From Ochromonas danica (taxonomy: Eukaryota > Sar > Chrysophyceae > Chromulinales > Chromulinaceae), in assembly GCA_015146655.1 (NCBI GenBank), contig VKHL01000065.1, positions 62,001 through 126,000 on the forward strand: 64,000 bases of DNA, given 5' to 3'. The stretch's first letter is position 1. Each line of letters begins with the position of its first letter. The position numbers were made by a program, and so were the translations under genes. Below the pieces are notes generated by a model. The model worked only from the letters and a program-made list of their open reading frames with translations, did no database searches and had not been told where the DNA came from. Positions 8,385-18,803 of the stretch are shown one piece after another.

Positions 8385-9647
8385 ATGGTGTCAATAGTAT
8401 TGCTTTATGCTCTCACATGTGTTCTTCTAATATTTGCCGATGATCATCATCCGTGTGATCCTTCTTTCTATCCTAAAGAAGCCAGTCTACCTGTCCTTCC
8501 CACACAATTGTTTCCCAAACCCTTCGACCCTCGCTTGGTAGGCTTCGACTCCAATTTCTCTTCTCCTTTACAACCAGGCGATGGAGAGCAGAAGCTTATC
8601 CCAAGGAACTTCTGGATGGCCTTTCGAACCAAACCTTCCTGTTTGAATGACCTCGATGAAGCTCACCAGCAATTCATCCAACGAGCTCGTGAGAGTGGCT
8701 GGACCGTCTACACCCCTGGCCATGAGGAGCAGATGAGGTTCTTCGAGGTGTACTACCCAGAGACCTCCTTGCTGTGGGCCACGAAGCTCATCTCCTCCTC
8801 TGCGGGTGCGTCCATCAGTGACATCTGGAGAGTGGCGGTGGTCTATGCCTTTGGAGGATTCTATATTGACGATGATGCTATCATGGGAGAGTCATTAGAG
8901 ACCATCGTGCAGCCCAACGATGAGATGATCGTTGGTCGAGCTAAGAGTCTCTACCCTCACACTTGCTACCACAAGGACTTCCACCTCTCAAAGCATGCAT
9001 TGCATCGTCGCTTCGGAGGAGCAGGAGGAGGAGGAGGAGGAGGTATTGACTTGAACACGATCTATGGAGGAAAAACTTTCATCCAGTGGACATTCTTCGC
9101 CAAGCCACAGCATCCAGTATTGAAATCTATCTTAGAGAACATGGTGGAGATCATTCGGCAAGACTATTTCCAAACCCCTGCAGTCTATCTGCTACACACT
9201 GAGCCAAGATGGAAGATGGTCATCTGTGCTACAGGGCCTGACCTATGGACTGCTACCATTGCAGAGCAGTACTTGATGAATGCCACGAGCACGATGAAGA
9301 ACATGCGAGTACTGGCCAAGCATGACTTCATCGAATATGATGGCTATTACAAGCTCAAAGAGGCCAAGCATTACAAGAAGCGTCTTGCCAGTCACTATTA
9401 CAACATGCGAGACTACTACCTCACTTCTCACCACCCTGCCTGTATCAAGAACTATGAAGGCAAGCCTATCACAGATGGTAGTGGCAGGGTGTACCTGGTA
9501 GAGGGAGGGAAGAGACGATGGTTTCCTAATTATGACACCATGACGACTTTCAATCTGTCCTTCAGAGACCCTATTCTCATCTACAATACCTCACAGTTCG
9601 AAGCCTTTCCACTGGGAGAGAACATTCCTCCCTGCACCAATTGCTAG
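8385..9647 (+). CDS. DXD-type secretory glycosyltransferase (GT32/capsular-polysaccharide-synthesis-like)
   Basis: The ATG at 8385 is chosen because it begins a signal peptide (MVSIVLLYALTCVLLIFA), giving 420 residues; the frame extends upstream only through the pentanucleotide repeat. SDIWRVAVVYAFGGFYIDDD at 145-164 is the hallmark of Gly_transf_sug enzymes (PF04488; OCH1-like mannosyltransferases and relatives): S-D-x-x-R, then G-G-x-Y-x-D-x-D, where D162-D164 bind the metal and sugar nucleotide. A glycine run follows near residue 210, then an acceptor-side region rich in Y, H and W. The C-terminus (GSGRVYLVEGGKRRWFPN) resembles a short repeat seen in bacterial surface-associated proteins. 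It probably acts in the Golgi. Sugar and acceptor are unknown. Confidence 0.85.
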   Translation: MVSIVLLYALTCVLLIFADDHHPCDPSFYPKEASLPVLPTQLFPKPFDPRLVGFDSNFSSPLQPGDGEQKLIPRNFWMAFRTKPSCLNDLDEAHQQFIQRARESGWTVYTPGHEEQMRFFEVYYPETSLLWATKLISSSAGASISDIWRVAVVYAFGGFYIDDDAIMGESLETIVQPNDEMIVGRAKSLYPHTCYHKDFHLSKHALHRRFGGAGGGGGGGIDLNTIYGGKTFIQWTFFAKPQHPVLKSILENMVEIIRQDYFQTPAVYLLHTEPRWKMVICATGPDLWTATIAEQYLMNATSTMKNMRVLAKHDFIEYDGYYKLKEAKHYKKRLASHYYNMRDYYLTSHHPACIKNYEGKPITDGSGRVYLVEGGKRRWFPNYDTMTTFNLSFRDPILIYNTSQFEAFPLGENIPPCTNC

Positions 9648-9937
9648 ACGCGGAACTGTATATACTCTATGTATGGTATGATTAGGGATTGAGAGAGAGG
9701 AGGGACTCGAACACAAACTGCAGTGCACAGTAGTATAGTGTAGTATATTTTAGAGACAACATAGTTAGGCATAGTCTATGTTGTTTATCCGCTACTGTAC
9801 AGTACATTACATTACATTCATCTGAAGAAATTCCTTCAAATTCAGCCATCCAAGCACGATGCTCTGTTTCTTCGCAAAGGTAAATTAAATGCAAAGCTTA
9901 GTGATTGCGAACATTTAGGGAGACAGTACCGAAGTGG

Positions 9938-10769
9938 TTATTTATTACTTTTAGCATCTCCATGATCAGCACGATGAAGTGCTTCTCTGGTTTCTTGCAA
10001 CACCTTCGCCAGCTTCGTGCCTCTGAGATGTGCGTTGACTCCAAAGCCTCCCGAGTGCATCTGTGACTCTCTCAGTCGCTTCGCGCGCTTCTTCGGACCA
10101 CTATTCTTACTGTCAGCAGACCGCTTGATATGCACAGAGCGCTGGAGGAACTGCTGGGAGAGCAGGTTGAGCGAGACCAGCCTCTGTGCGATCTCCTGGT
10201 CACTGCCTTGGGCCTTGCGCACTTCTTCTTGCGTGCCTCGCCAGAGATCTTGAAGATCAGCGGTACATCCATGGCGATAGGCCACTCCCTGATAGACAGC
10301 CTCGCCTTCAAAATCTCCATCGAGAGGGAGGGTCTTCTCTGCGAAGGGATGAAGGAAGTCTGCCTTGCTGCCCAGAGTGATCTCCTTGTCCAGCAGCACT
10401 GACGTCGACCGCGTCGAGCCCTTGCCTGGACCTTTGATCGCAGTTGACAAGCGATACCAATAGTCACCAATCTTAATCGCCTCTCCTCGTCGTATCTCAG
10501 TCTGCAGAGGCAGAGAGGTCGTGACGAGGAGATCTCCAGGGCGTGCCGTCACAGTCCCTGACAACTGGCTGTAGAAGGGAGTGCCTCTAGGGTAGAGAAC
10601 CAAAGTCTTGGCCTCCTTGTTCTTTATGGCAATGATGTCTCCTGAGATAATCATCTCCATGACCTCATCCTCAAGACCAGGGTAGCAGTCTTGTATCTCG
10701 GACAGCAAGATACCCGATGCCACACGATCAATGGTGTCCAACAAGTCCTTGCGATCTCTATTATCCCAC

Positions 10770-10849
<80 letters not shown>

Positions 10850-11396
10850 CAGAGCGAGAAGGATGCACTGTGTGTGAGAGGATCACTCACGTGACGATGA
10901 ACTTGGGGCGGAAGATGAAAGAGACATCGCCGTCGTTGTTGAAGGTTGACTCAACTTTGGGATTGCTTTTCAACATGTTCAGCACCTTGACATCCGAGGA
11001 GAGGTCAATATTTAGCACTGCCAGCCACCACCCACAGCACACAGTCAGTCAAGAGAGAGAGAGAAGGGGACGGAGGGGTGAGGGGGACCTACCTCGTTGA
11101 ATATCCACTGGCGTAGCTTTGGCACCAGGAGGCAAGCTTTTGAGGTAGTCCACGATCTCTGCATGTTTCTCAATCGCAGTCCTAGCGGAGGAGGAAGAGG
11201 AGACAGCAGAGGTGGTTTTGTTCTCTCCTATTCGTAGACCAGGCACCAAGTTCTCTCCTCCTAGTCGCAGTCCCCCACTCACTCCTCCACCTCCACCACC
11301 ACCACCACCACCACTACTACTTGATAGAGGCGGAGAGGAAGAAGAAGAGGCAGAGTGATTGAAGAACTGCAGATGATCGTATTTAGTCCCTTGCAT
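9938..11396 (-). CDS. GTF2E2: General transcription factor TFIIE beta subunit (three exons)
   Basis: Exons are 11396-11093, 11017-10891 and 10757-9938, with phases 1 and 2, giving 416 residues. TFIIE beta joins TFIIE alpha at RNA polymerase II promoters, recruits and regulates TFIIH, and helps open the promoter. The N-terminus is low-complexity Ser/Gly (about residues 15-65). The first winged helix runs through [13 protein letters not shown] at the end of exon 1 and [12 protein letters not shown] at the end of exon 2. The second, in exon 3, is [20 protein letters not shown] followed by CYPGLEDEV and the strand [12 protein letters not shown] basic stretch ([11 protein letters not shown]) near the C-terminus fits DNA contact. 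Intron 1 is 75 nt. Intron 2 (10758-10890) is mostly a long CA/GT microsatellite. The promoter is shared with the oxidase/cyclopropane-synthase gene. Confidence 0.9.
10772..10847. repeat. (AC)n dinucleotide microsatellite within an intron
   Basis: About 37 uninterrupted AC units (GT on the coding strand) fill most of intron 2 of the TFIIE beta gene. The tract starts about 14 bp from the acceptor of exon 3, so length changes could affect splicing. It is also open as Cys-Val codons, which should not be mistaken for protein. Confidence 0.97.
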
Positions 11397-11660
11397 CGCT
11401 CTTTTTCAGTCTTTTTTCAGTCACTCACCTACCTCGAAAGTTGTTATCTTGCGCGTGGCAAGAAACACCAACGAAAATCCGAAAATTCGAAAGTACGATT
11501 CTCCGAAAGCCCGACTCTCATACGTCACCCAGAATTCCTCAGCAGCAGTGCAGCACAGCAACACTTCCACTTCGTCGCTGTCTTGGAGAAGAAGAAGGAA
11601 GCTGCCAGATCACAATCAATTCCCATCCTTTCCTATCCTATCCTTCCGTTACTAGCTGCC

Positions 11661-14600
11661 ATGGGACAGACCTTGACTTCAAGTCACTCTCAACACACTT
11701 CAACCGCCGCGCAAGCAGCTGCACAAGCTCTTCTAATCGGCAAGAATCGTCAACAGAAAGCCGAGAAGAAAGTGCTCGTAGTGGGCAGTGGCTGCGCTGG
11801 TTTAGCCGTGGCATGGCATTTAAATCGCGTGGGCGTGGATGTCACTCTCTTTGAGAAGGAAGAGAAGCTGGGTGGACATGCCAACACTATCGTGGGTAGG
11901 TCCTAGCAGTGCACCACCTCCTCGCCTCACACCTCCTTGACACTACCTCACACCTCCACCACCCTTTTGCCCTGCTATTCTAGTGGATGGCGTTGCTGTG
12001 GACACTGGCTTCATGGTCTACAACAGTCTCAACTACCCGCACCTCTGCTCCTTCTTCGAGGAGGTGGGCATCCGCGGCCTACCCACTGCCATGGGCTTCA
12101 GCGTCTCAGTGAACGACGGCGCCTTCGAGTGGTGCTCTGACTCTCTTCGAGGTCTACTAGCCACTCCTTCCAACATCGTCAACCCGATCTTCTACACCAT
12201 GATGAAGGATATCTTTCGCTTCAACAAGGAAGCTATCAGGTACAGTGGTAGCACCCCCTCCACCACCACCACCACCACCTCCTCCTCCCTTGACCTGACT
12301 CTGGTTACCTCTAGTTTGCTACAGCTGCCCAATGATCATCCTCACAAGGCCATCACAGTGAAGGACTTCCTCGCCCTGCACCACCTCTCAGAGGCCTTCC
12401 GCGACAACTACCTCATCCCCATGACTGCCGCCATCTGGAGTGCCTCCGCTGCGGATATCCTGGACTTCCCTGCCTTCACACTCTTCACTTTCTTGCAGAA
12501 GTAAGTGGACCATTAACTGATATGACATGATATGATATGATATGGTGTGACATTACCAATCCATCAATTAGTCATCTGCTGCTGCAAATCTCAGAGCATA
12601 TCGATTGGCAGACTCCTGCTAAACGTTCTGTGGAATATGTTGATCTCATTGCCAAGGAACTGGGAGAGAGAGCTCAGACGAATATCTCCATTAGACAGAT
12701 TGAGAGAGGGGAGCAGATCAAGGTCACCTTCACCAGAAGTGATGGCAGAGAGGAGGTGGAGGAAGTATTTGATGAGCTAGTGCTAGCTTGTCATCCTGAC
12801 CAAGCACTGGATCTGCTGGGAGTGAGTGGTAGCGGCGGTGGTGTGACTGCAGAGGAGAGAGACGCTCTGTCAGCTTTCAAATACTCCAACAATGACACCT
12901 ACGTCCACTGTGATGAGAGATTGATGCCTCGCTCTCGCTCCGCCTGGACCTCATGGAACTATCTGGCACGCAGCCATGACCCCAGCCAGAAGCCAGTCTT
13001 CGTCTCCTACTGGCTCAACAAGCTGCAGTCTCTGAACCATCCGCGAGATATCTTCGTCTCCTTGAATCCCTCCACTCCACCCGCACCAGAGAAGACCTTT
13101 GCACGTATTGACTATGCACATCCTCAATACACTCGTGATAGCATACGAGCTCAGAAGGCCATCCAGCAGCTGCAGGGATGCAATAACACGTTCTATGTGG
13201 GAGCCTATCTGGGCTATGGCTTCCATGAGGATGGCTTTCGATCAGGCATTGAGGTGGCCATGATGCTGACCGGCCAGCCTGTGCCGTGGATGTCTCGCCT
13301 ATACGAACATCACCAGCGCACCAAGACGGTCGTCAGTGGCGCTATTCCCAAGCCGCTGGCAGCGCTGACTCGCCCTGTTGCCGGCTGGCTGGAGCGAATG
13401 TGTCAGAATCAAGTCCTCTCCTTCTTGCAGGGAGGCATGGCCAAGGGCAAGCTCACTCTCATCCTGCCTGACCATTCCGTGCAGGTCTTGCAGGGAGAGC
13501 ATCCTGGACATGAAGTCAGTGTGAAGGTGCTGGATGGATGGTTCTTCCTTCGTGTAGCTCTCGAGGCAGATATTGGCATGGCCAAGTCCTTCATCAACGG
13601 CGATTGGGAAGTGGTGGACTCCCCCATCTCTAGAGTGTCGAGTACCACCTCTGCTGAGACCTCTTCCGATGAGCTGGAGGAAGAAGAGTGCAAGGGAAAG
13701 GACAGAGTCAGAAGACATGATGAGTACGACCAGCTGACAAGCTTCTTAGCATTGCTAGTAGACAACATGCCTCATGGAAATAGCACCGCTGTGGGGCTCG
13801 GGGGTGGATGGGATGCCAAGAAGCTTCTCACAGCCACTATTGGCACTGCTTTGAACAAGATCTACTATTCCATTACAATGGACAATAGCCTGGCTAACTC
13901 ACAATCCAACATCCATGCGGTAAGCCATCCCATGCTATGTCATGTCATATCATGTCATCCTCTTGTAACCTGCTGGTGACCTAATGAACTGTGATGCTAT
14001 GTTATATAGCACTACGATCTTTCCAACGACCTGTTCTCCACTTTCCTCGATACAGAGACGATGATGTATTCCTCTGCAATCTTCAAGATGATTCCCTCTG
14101 CAGCGGGTGCTTCACAAGAAGGCCGTGTGTGTGATCCTCACGAGCCCTTGGAAGTCGCTCAGCTGCGCAAGATTGACCTGTTACTCTCTCAACTACAGCC
14201 ACTAGACGCTTCGCATACGCTTTTGGACATTGGCTTTGGCTGGGGAGGCATAGTCATCCGCGCAGCACAGAAGTTTGGCTGCAAGGTCAAGGGCATTACT
14301 TTGTCCACCGAGCAGCTCCGTTATGCTCAGGAGAAGGTGAAGACGTTGGGATTGGAAGGGTTGGTGGACTTGGAGCTGATCGACTATCGTCTCTTCAGTG
14401 AGAGATGTGCCAAGCAAGGCCAACGCTTCCATCGCATCGTGAGCTGCGAGATGATCGAGGCTGTGGGACACAACTACCTGCCCTGCTTCTTCCGCGCCGT
14501 GGAGCAACTGTTAGAACATGATGGCGTCTTTGTCATGCAAGCCATCACAATGCCCGACAGTCGTTACTCTGTTTACCTCAACAGTGCAGACTTCATCAAG

Positions 14601-14921
14601 ACGATGATCTTCCCTGGTGGATGCTGTCCTTCACTCTCTGCTCTGCTACAAGCCATGGCCAGTGAGAGCACTCTCTATCTAGACCACTGCGTCAACTACA
14701 ACGTCCACTATGCCGAGACGTTACGACGATGGAGACTGCGATTCAATGCCAATCGAGACCTCGTCTACTCGTTGGGCTTCGACCAGGCCTTCATCAAACT
14801 CTGGAACTTCTACCTCTGCTACTGTGAGGCAGGCTTTGCCAAACAAGTGCTTAATCTGCAGATCCTCACCTTCTCTCGTCCAGGAAACAAGAACCTGCTC
14901 TGCTCGATGAGGACTGACTGA
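11661..14921 (+). CDS. FAD amine-oxidase-like / cyclopropane fatty acid synthase fusion (five exons)
   Basis: Exons 11661-11895, 11984-12239, 12315-12500, 12572-13919 and 14010-14921 give 978 residues with consistent phases. The N-terminal half is an FAD/NAD(P)-binding oxidase of COG2907 type: the dinucleotide fold [17 protein letters not shown] is near 38-53, then GGHANT and [14 protein letters not shown]. The C-terminal half is a cyclopropane fatty acid synthase, which adds a methylene from S-adenosylmethionine across the cis double bond of a phospholipid acyl chain. It has HYDLSNDLF at 676-684, the SAM motif [10 protein letters not shown] at 746-755 and the C-terminal [20 protein letters not shown]. 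Plant cyclopropane synthases have the same domain order; bacteria often encode the parts as neighbours. The 75-nt intron 12240-12314 is a multiple of three without a stop. MGQTLT could be myristoylated. Confidence 0.88.
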
Positions 14922-15736
14922 CTGACCTTTGATCGCACTGGACGATAGTCTGCTGCTGCCACTATCTCTCCTCTACTAGTATTCTATCTCTGTCTGACTG
15001 AACCTCATCATTCGTTTCTAGGCGATGGCCTACAGTACCTTAGAAGACAACAACTAACTGCCAATCTTGTCTCCTTCTCCTTCCTTTTCTTAGCTAGACT
15101 AGTACTGTAGGCTCTGTCGTACTTACTTCTTACTTGGCGATGTCGTCTTTGATCCCTCTCGTCGATGATGTCTTGATCTCTGCTAGTCTTGTCTTGTCTA
15201 GTTTAGTCTAGTCTCACTTGGTAAAGGCAATTCTTAATGAAAGTATTATTGTACCGTACTGTACATCACACAGTTTGTGGTCTTTGTCTTTGTTATTTCA
15301 TCTGGTCGCACCTCGTCACCTTCACCTGGACCAACTAGACAAGCTACTGTACTGGCTTCTCTCACATCAGACATGTCTCATGTCTCATGGTATGTATGCT
15401 GCGTAGCATTTTATTGTTATGATGATTATATTATATTATTGTGATCGTGCCAGTGGTAGTAGTGGCAGTGGCAATGTTATGGTTCATCTTATTGTTTATT
15501 ATGCAATGCTCCAATCCTCTGGCGTCTATCAGATCATATCACATCACTAGCCACTATTCTCTCACAACAAAACAAATTCCCTCCTTCATCTACACACAGC
15601 CACACCTCTCTTCACTTCACTTCACTTCACCCTTCCTTCCTTCCCTCATCATTACCATCACCATCTCACAGATTAGCTAGCACAGAACAAGAACAGTAGA
15701 GGAAGCAGCAGACCAGCAGACCAGATCGCTCGCTGA
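14922..15736. other. Convergent intergenic region
   Basis: About 815 bp lie between the 3' ends of the cyclopropane-synthase gene and the AMPK gamma gene. It contains CTAGT-rich and CACTTCACTT simple tracts (15613-15640) and TTATATTATATTATT at 15428-15440. No open frame with coding character, RNA gene or element was recognised. Confidence 0.5.
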
Positions 15737-17090
15737 TCACCGCGGAGTGAGGAGTGAGTCGAGGTAATAGTTCAAGATATCCTTAGCCGTCACCACTCCT
15801 TTCACCACACGATTATCATCAATGACAAAGACTCGATTTGTTCGATTCATCTCGAGAGAGTTGAGCACGGAGAGCAGACTGTCTCCCGCCTTGGCTGTCA
15901 CACAGCTTTGTGTGTTGCTAATGAGCTCTCCCGTAGCCAGCAACTGCTCCTTGAGAATGAGCGAGTGCTCCAGCTTGAATGAGCGTAGATTGTGTAAGAC
16001 TCCCTCTGGATCTTGCGCCTTCATGATGAAGGAGACGTCAGACTTGTGATAGGACCCTTGGATTCGCCCCAGCTCGTCCACCACAGGCAAGGCGCTGAGA
16101 TGGTGTTGATGAAGAAGCTGCAATGCATCGAAGATCGATGCTGCCTTGGTCATCGAGAGGATATTCTGATAGGTACCCACCGTGGAGAAGGAGGATAGCG
16201 GCTGGTTGAAGAGGGAGATGTTGTTCTTGGCAATCTGTCCCAAGAGGTGGATGAGGTCCTGCACTCCGAGGATAGACACCAGAGATGACCCGTCTGGATC
16301 AGTGATGGGCACATAGTCATTCCTTGTCTTTCTGAGCAGAGAGAAGATCTGTAGAGCACTATCATCGACTTCCAGTGAAGGGAAGCCTTCATTGGCAAAG
16401 AGGCCTGGCATAGCCAGTAGGATATCAGCGATGGGCTTCGAGGTGAGCTCTAAGGCACTGACCATCATCCTGCCTGATGCTGACGATGAGCTGCTGCTAC
16501 TGCTACTACTATTACTATTGTTGTTGTTTTGCTGCTGCTGCTGGAGATTGTTGCTGCTTGAGGTGTTGGTGACCGCCATGTTGCCATTGGGAGAGGAAGG
16601 CGTGGATAGTGAAGCCTGTGCGATATTGTGTGCAAGACAAAGCCGCATCGCAGTGATGTAGTCCTGCACGACCATCAGACCCACGAAGGACCGCAACTCT
16701 GGGTCCCACAGAGGCGCCACATCGGTATCTAGTCAACCACCCCCAACCCACAGTGTCAGCAGAGCGATAGGGAGCAGAGAGGGGAGATGGTGCATACCAT
16801 GTTCGATGAGGGCGAAGAAGGCGAGCTGGAAGGGAATAGTGGTCTCAAAGATCGTGCCCTAGCAGACGAGGATAGCACAAGGGACCAAGACAGGGACAGT
16901 GCGTGGGTGAGTGAGAGCAGAGGAGGAAGAGAGTGGGACTACCTAACTAACTAACCTTGCTCGAGGCCTGCATGAGGTCATAGCAGGAGGTGGTGGAGAA
17001 GATGTGCTGGACTAGCGTGTGCGCTGTAATAGGTGTGGCTCCACTAGTCTCAGATGAGTCCGTATTAACAGCATGCAGAGAGAGATCCAT
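15737..17090 (-). CDS. PRKAG: AMP-activated protein kinase gamma subunit (SNF4-like; three exons)
   Basis: Exons are 17090-16956, 16858-16798 and 16728-15737, with phases 0 and 1, giving 395 residues from MDLSLHAVN. The gamma subunit senses AMP/ADP/ATP for the AMPK/SnRK1 heterotrimer. It has four CBS motifs in two Bateman modules. Signature pieces are the FFALIEH end of exon 2, then DVAPLWDPELRSFVGLMVVQ at the start of exon 3, where animal and yeast gamma have A-P-L-W-D-S and F-V-G. HHLSALPVVDELGRIQG lies in CBS3, and NRVFVIDDNRVVKGVVTAKD in CBS4. A Ser/Gln/Asn-rich insert of about 45 residues (16465-16600) interrupts CBS1-2. The introns are 97 and 69 nt. It is divergent from the CacyBP gene. 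Confidence 0.92.
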
Positions 17091-17670
17091 TATGATGACT
17101 AAGAGAGAATTGATTGCCTCTTCAATCAAGACCACACAGTGAGGGACTGCCAGGAAGAAGAAGAAGAAGAAGAACTGAAAAAGAACTGAAAAAGGGAGCG
17201 ATCTTCAAGGGAGGACAAGACCAGCAGCACTATGATATGATATGATATGAAGAAGAAAAGAATTTCTTATTTTCTTCTCTTAGAATAGTGAGAATGTCTT
17301 GCGGTAAAAATCAAGAGAGAAGGGACAGAAGAGAAGAGGGGGTGGGGGGAGGTGAATTCTTCTGATAGCAATCTTCTTCCGCCTAGCCTAGCACTAACAA
17401 CTTGCCTGCTAGCCTTGACCTGAACCAGACCGTCTGCCAGCTCTCAGCTCACCGCACCATCAACAACAAACTGTTTAACTTCAAGAAGAAACTGCTTCGT
17501 CCTCCACTGTAACTGTTTCGTTGCGACCAGAAGGCCAAAACCTCAGAATCTGGAGGGAAATGTTCTGGGTTTCTAGAATCTGGGTTGAGTCTGTGGAGCA
17601 TTCGAGAAGGCAGAAAGCAAAACCAAGCAGACCTTGCCTGTCTTCCCCTACCAAGTAGTTTTTAATTGAG
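17091..17670. other. Divergent promoter region, AMPK gamma / CacyBP
   Basis: This 580-bp spacer holds a (GAA)n tract (17156-17175), three TATGA units (17231-17250) and a purine-rich GGGGGTGGGGGGAGG run near 17339-17353. No gene is seen. It should hold both promoters. Confidence 0.45.
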
Positions 17671-18369
17671 ATGTCAGCTGAACTGGACGAGATTCAAGAG
17701 ACTCAGAATCTCTTAGCCGTAGCCACCTTCCCAGGCGTCAAGGCTGCTCTTCAAGCGCACTTGGAGAAGTTGCAGAAGATCCAAGTCCCGCCCTCCGCTC
17801 CCCCCATGCCCGATGTCACCCCCGCTCCTTCTCCTCCTGTAAGCGCCAAGCACCACCACTCTCTCTCGGGGGTGACCTACATCCCCATCGACTCCTTCTC
17901 CTGGGACCAGGGCGGATACAACTCGCCCATTGTCAGCGTCTTCGTCGACTTGGAAGGCGTGGGCATGTTCAAAGAGCGCGTATCTGTGCAGTTTGGCAAG
18001 CACTCCTTCGACCTCAAGGTCGTAGATCTTCACGGCAAGAACTACCGCCTGGTCAACAACAACCTGGAGAAGGACATCATACCCGACCAGTCCACCTTCA
18101 TCGTCAAGAAGAACAAAGTCGTAGTTAAGCTGCAGAAGGTGAAAGGCGAGTATTCCTATGAGCACTGGACGGCTCTCTCTGCCAAGAAGAAGCGTGAGGA
18201 GGGAGACCAGCCAGGCGCTGCAACCAAGGCCGACCCCTCGGCAGGCATCATGGAGATGATGAAGAACATGTATGAGGATGGAGATGAGAACATGAAGCGC
18301 ATCATTGGAGAAGCTATGATGAAGTCGCAGAGAGGAGAGAAGCCAGACCTAAACCCTGCTGGCATCTAG
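17671..18369 (+). CDS. CACYBP: Calcyclin-binding protein / Siah-interacting protein (CS + SGS domains)
   Basis: This is a 232-residue single-exon protein starting MSAELDEIQE. It has the three-part CacyBP/SIP layout: an N-terminal helical hairpin (residues 1-37), a p23-like CS domain (about 68-165; SFSWDQGGY through IVKKNKVVVKLQKVK) and a C-terminal SGS region (about 185-232; GIMEMMKNMYEDGDENMKRI). In animals it scaffolds the Siah-1/SCF-type ubiquitin ligase acting on beta-catenin and binds S100 proteins. In protists lacking those partners, an Hsp90/Sgt1-like or ubiquitin-ligase adaptor role is more likely, which is inference. The helical hairpin, CS and SGS order separates it from SGT1, which begins with TPRs. 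Confidence 0.9.
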   Translation: MSAELDEIQETQNLLAVATFPGVKAALQAHLEKLQKIQVPPSAPPMPDVTPAPSPPVSAKHHHSLSGVTYIPIDSFSWDQGGYNSPIVSVFVDLEGVGMFKERVSVQFGKHSFDLKVVDLHGKNYRLVNNNLEKDIIPDQSTFIVKKNKVVVKLQKVKGEYSYEHWTALSAKKKREEGDQPGAATKADPSAGIMEMMKNMYEDGDENMKRIIGEAMMKSQRGEKPDLNPAGI

Positions 18370-18803
18370 CCCTTTAGCCCCTAGCCTAGTCCTCTAGTTT
18401 TCTCCTCTATCATCCTATTCTATTGTAAAGTAGCCACAGTCCCCTCCTAAAGCAATATAATGCACTTCGTTCTAAATTTGGAAATAGTTGGTACAAAGAA
18501 CTGGTGACTGATGAAACAACAGAAAGTGAGACACGGTTGAGAAATTGTTTAATAAACAATAACGGAATTTCGTTCTTCAGCCGTTTCGCTTTACCGTAGG
18601 TGCGGGTTCTTCTCTTTCAGTTCTGTTCAGCATCAGTTCTTGCGCTGCAAGTGGTTTTCACCTTCATTTTTCAGTTTTAGTATCTTCACATTCTCTCAGA
18701 CAGTCTCTCTCACTGTCCTAACAGCACCACAATCAATCAATCAATATCAATAGAATACCTGACATAGGTCTACAGCAGGTCCAGCAGTTGTCAGACAGAA
18801 GAG
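18370..18803. other. Intergenic region
   Basis: About 430 bp lie between two same-strand genes. The first part is the 3' flank of the CacyBP gene. The region around 18580-18690 is pyrimidine-rich (TTCTCTTTCAG, TTTTTCAG), which could reflect a spliced 5' UTR of the next gene. No coding frame is seen. Confidence 0.4.

Noticed and set aside
9938-10846. Poly-(Cys-Val) N-terminus on the TFIIE beta frame
   Set aside because: This is translation of the intronic GT microsatellite. A phase-correct acceptor at 10758 and an upstream exon 2 carrying TFIIE beta sequence replace it.
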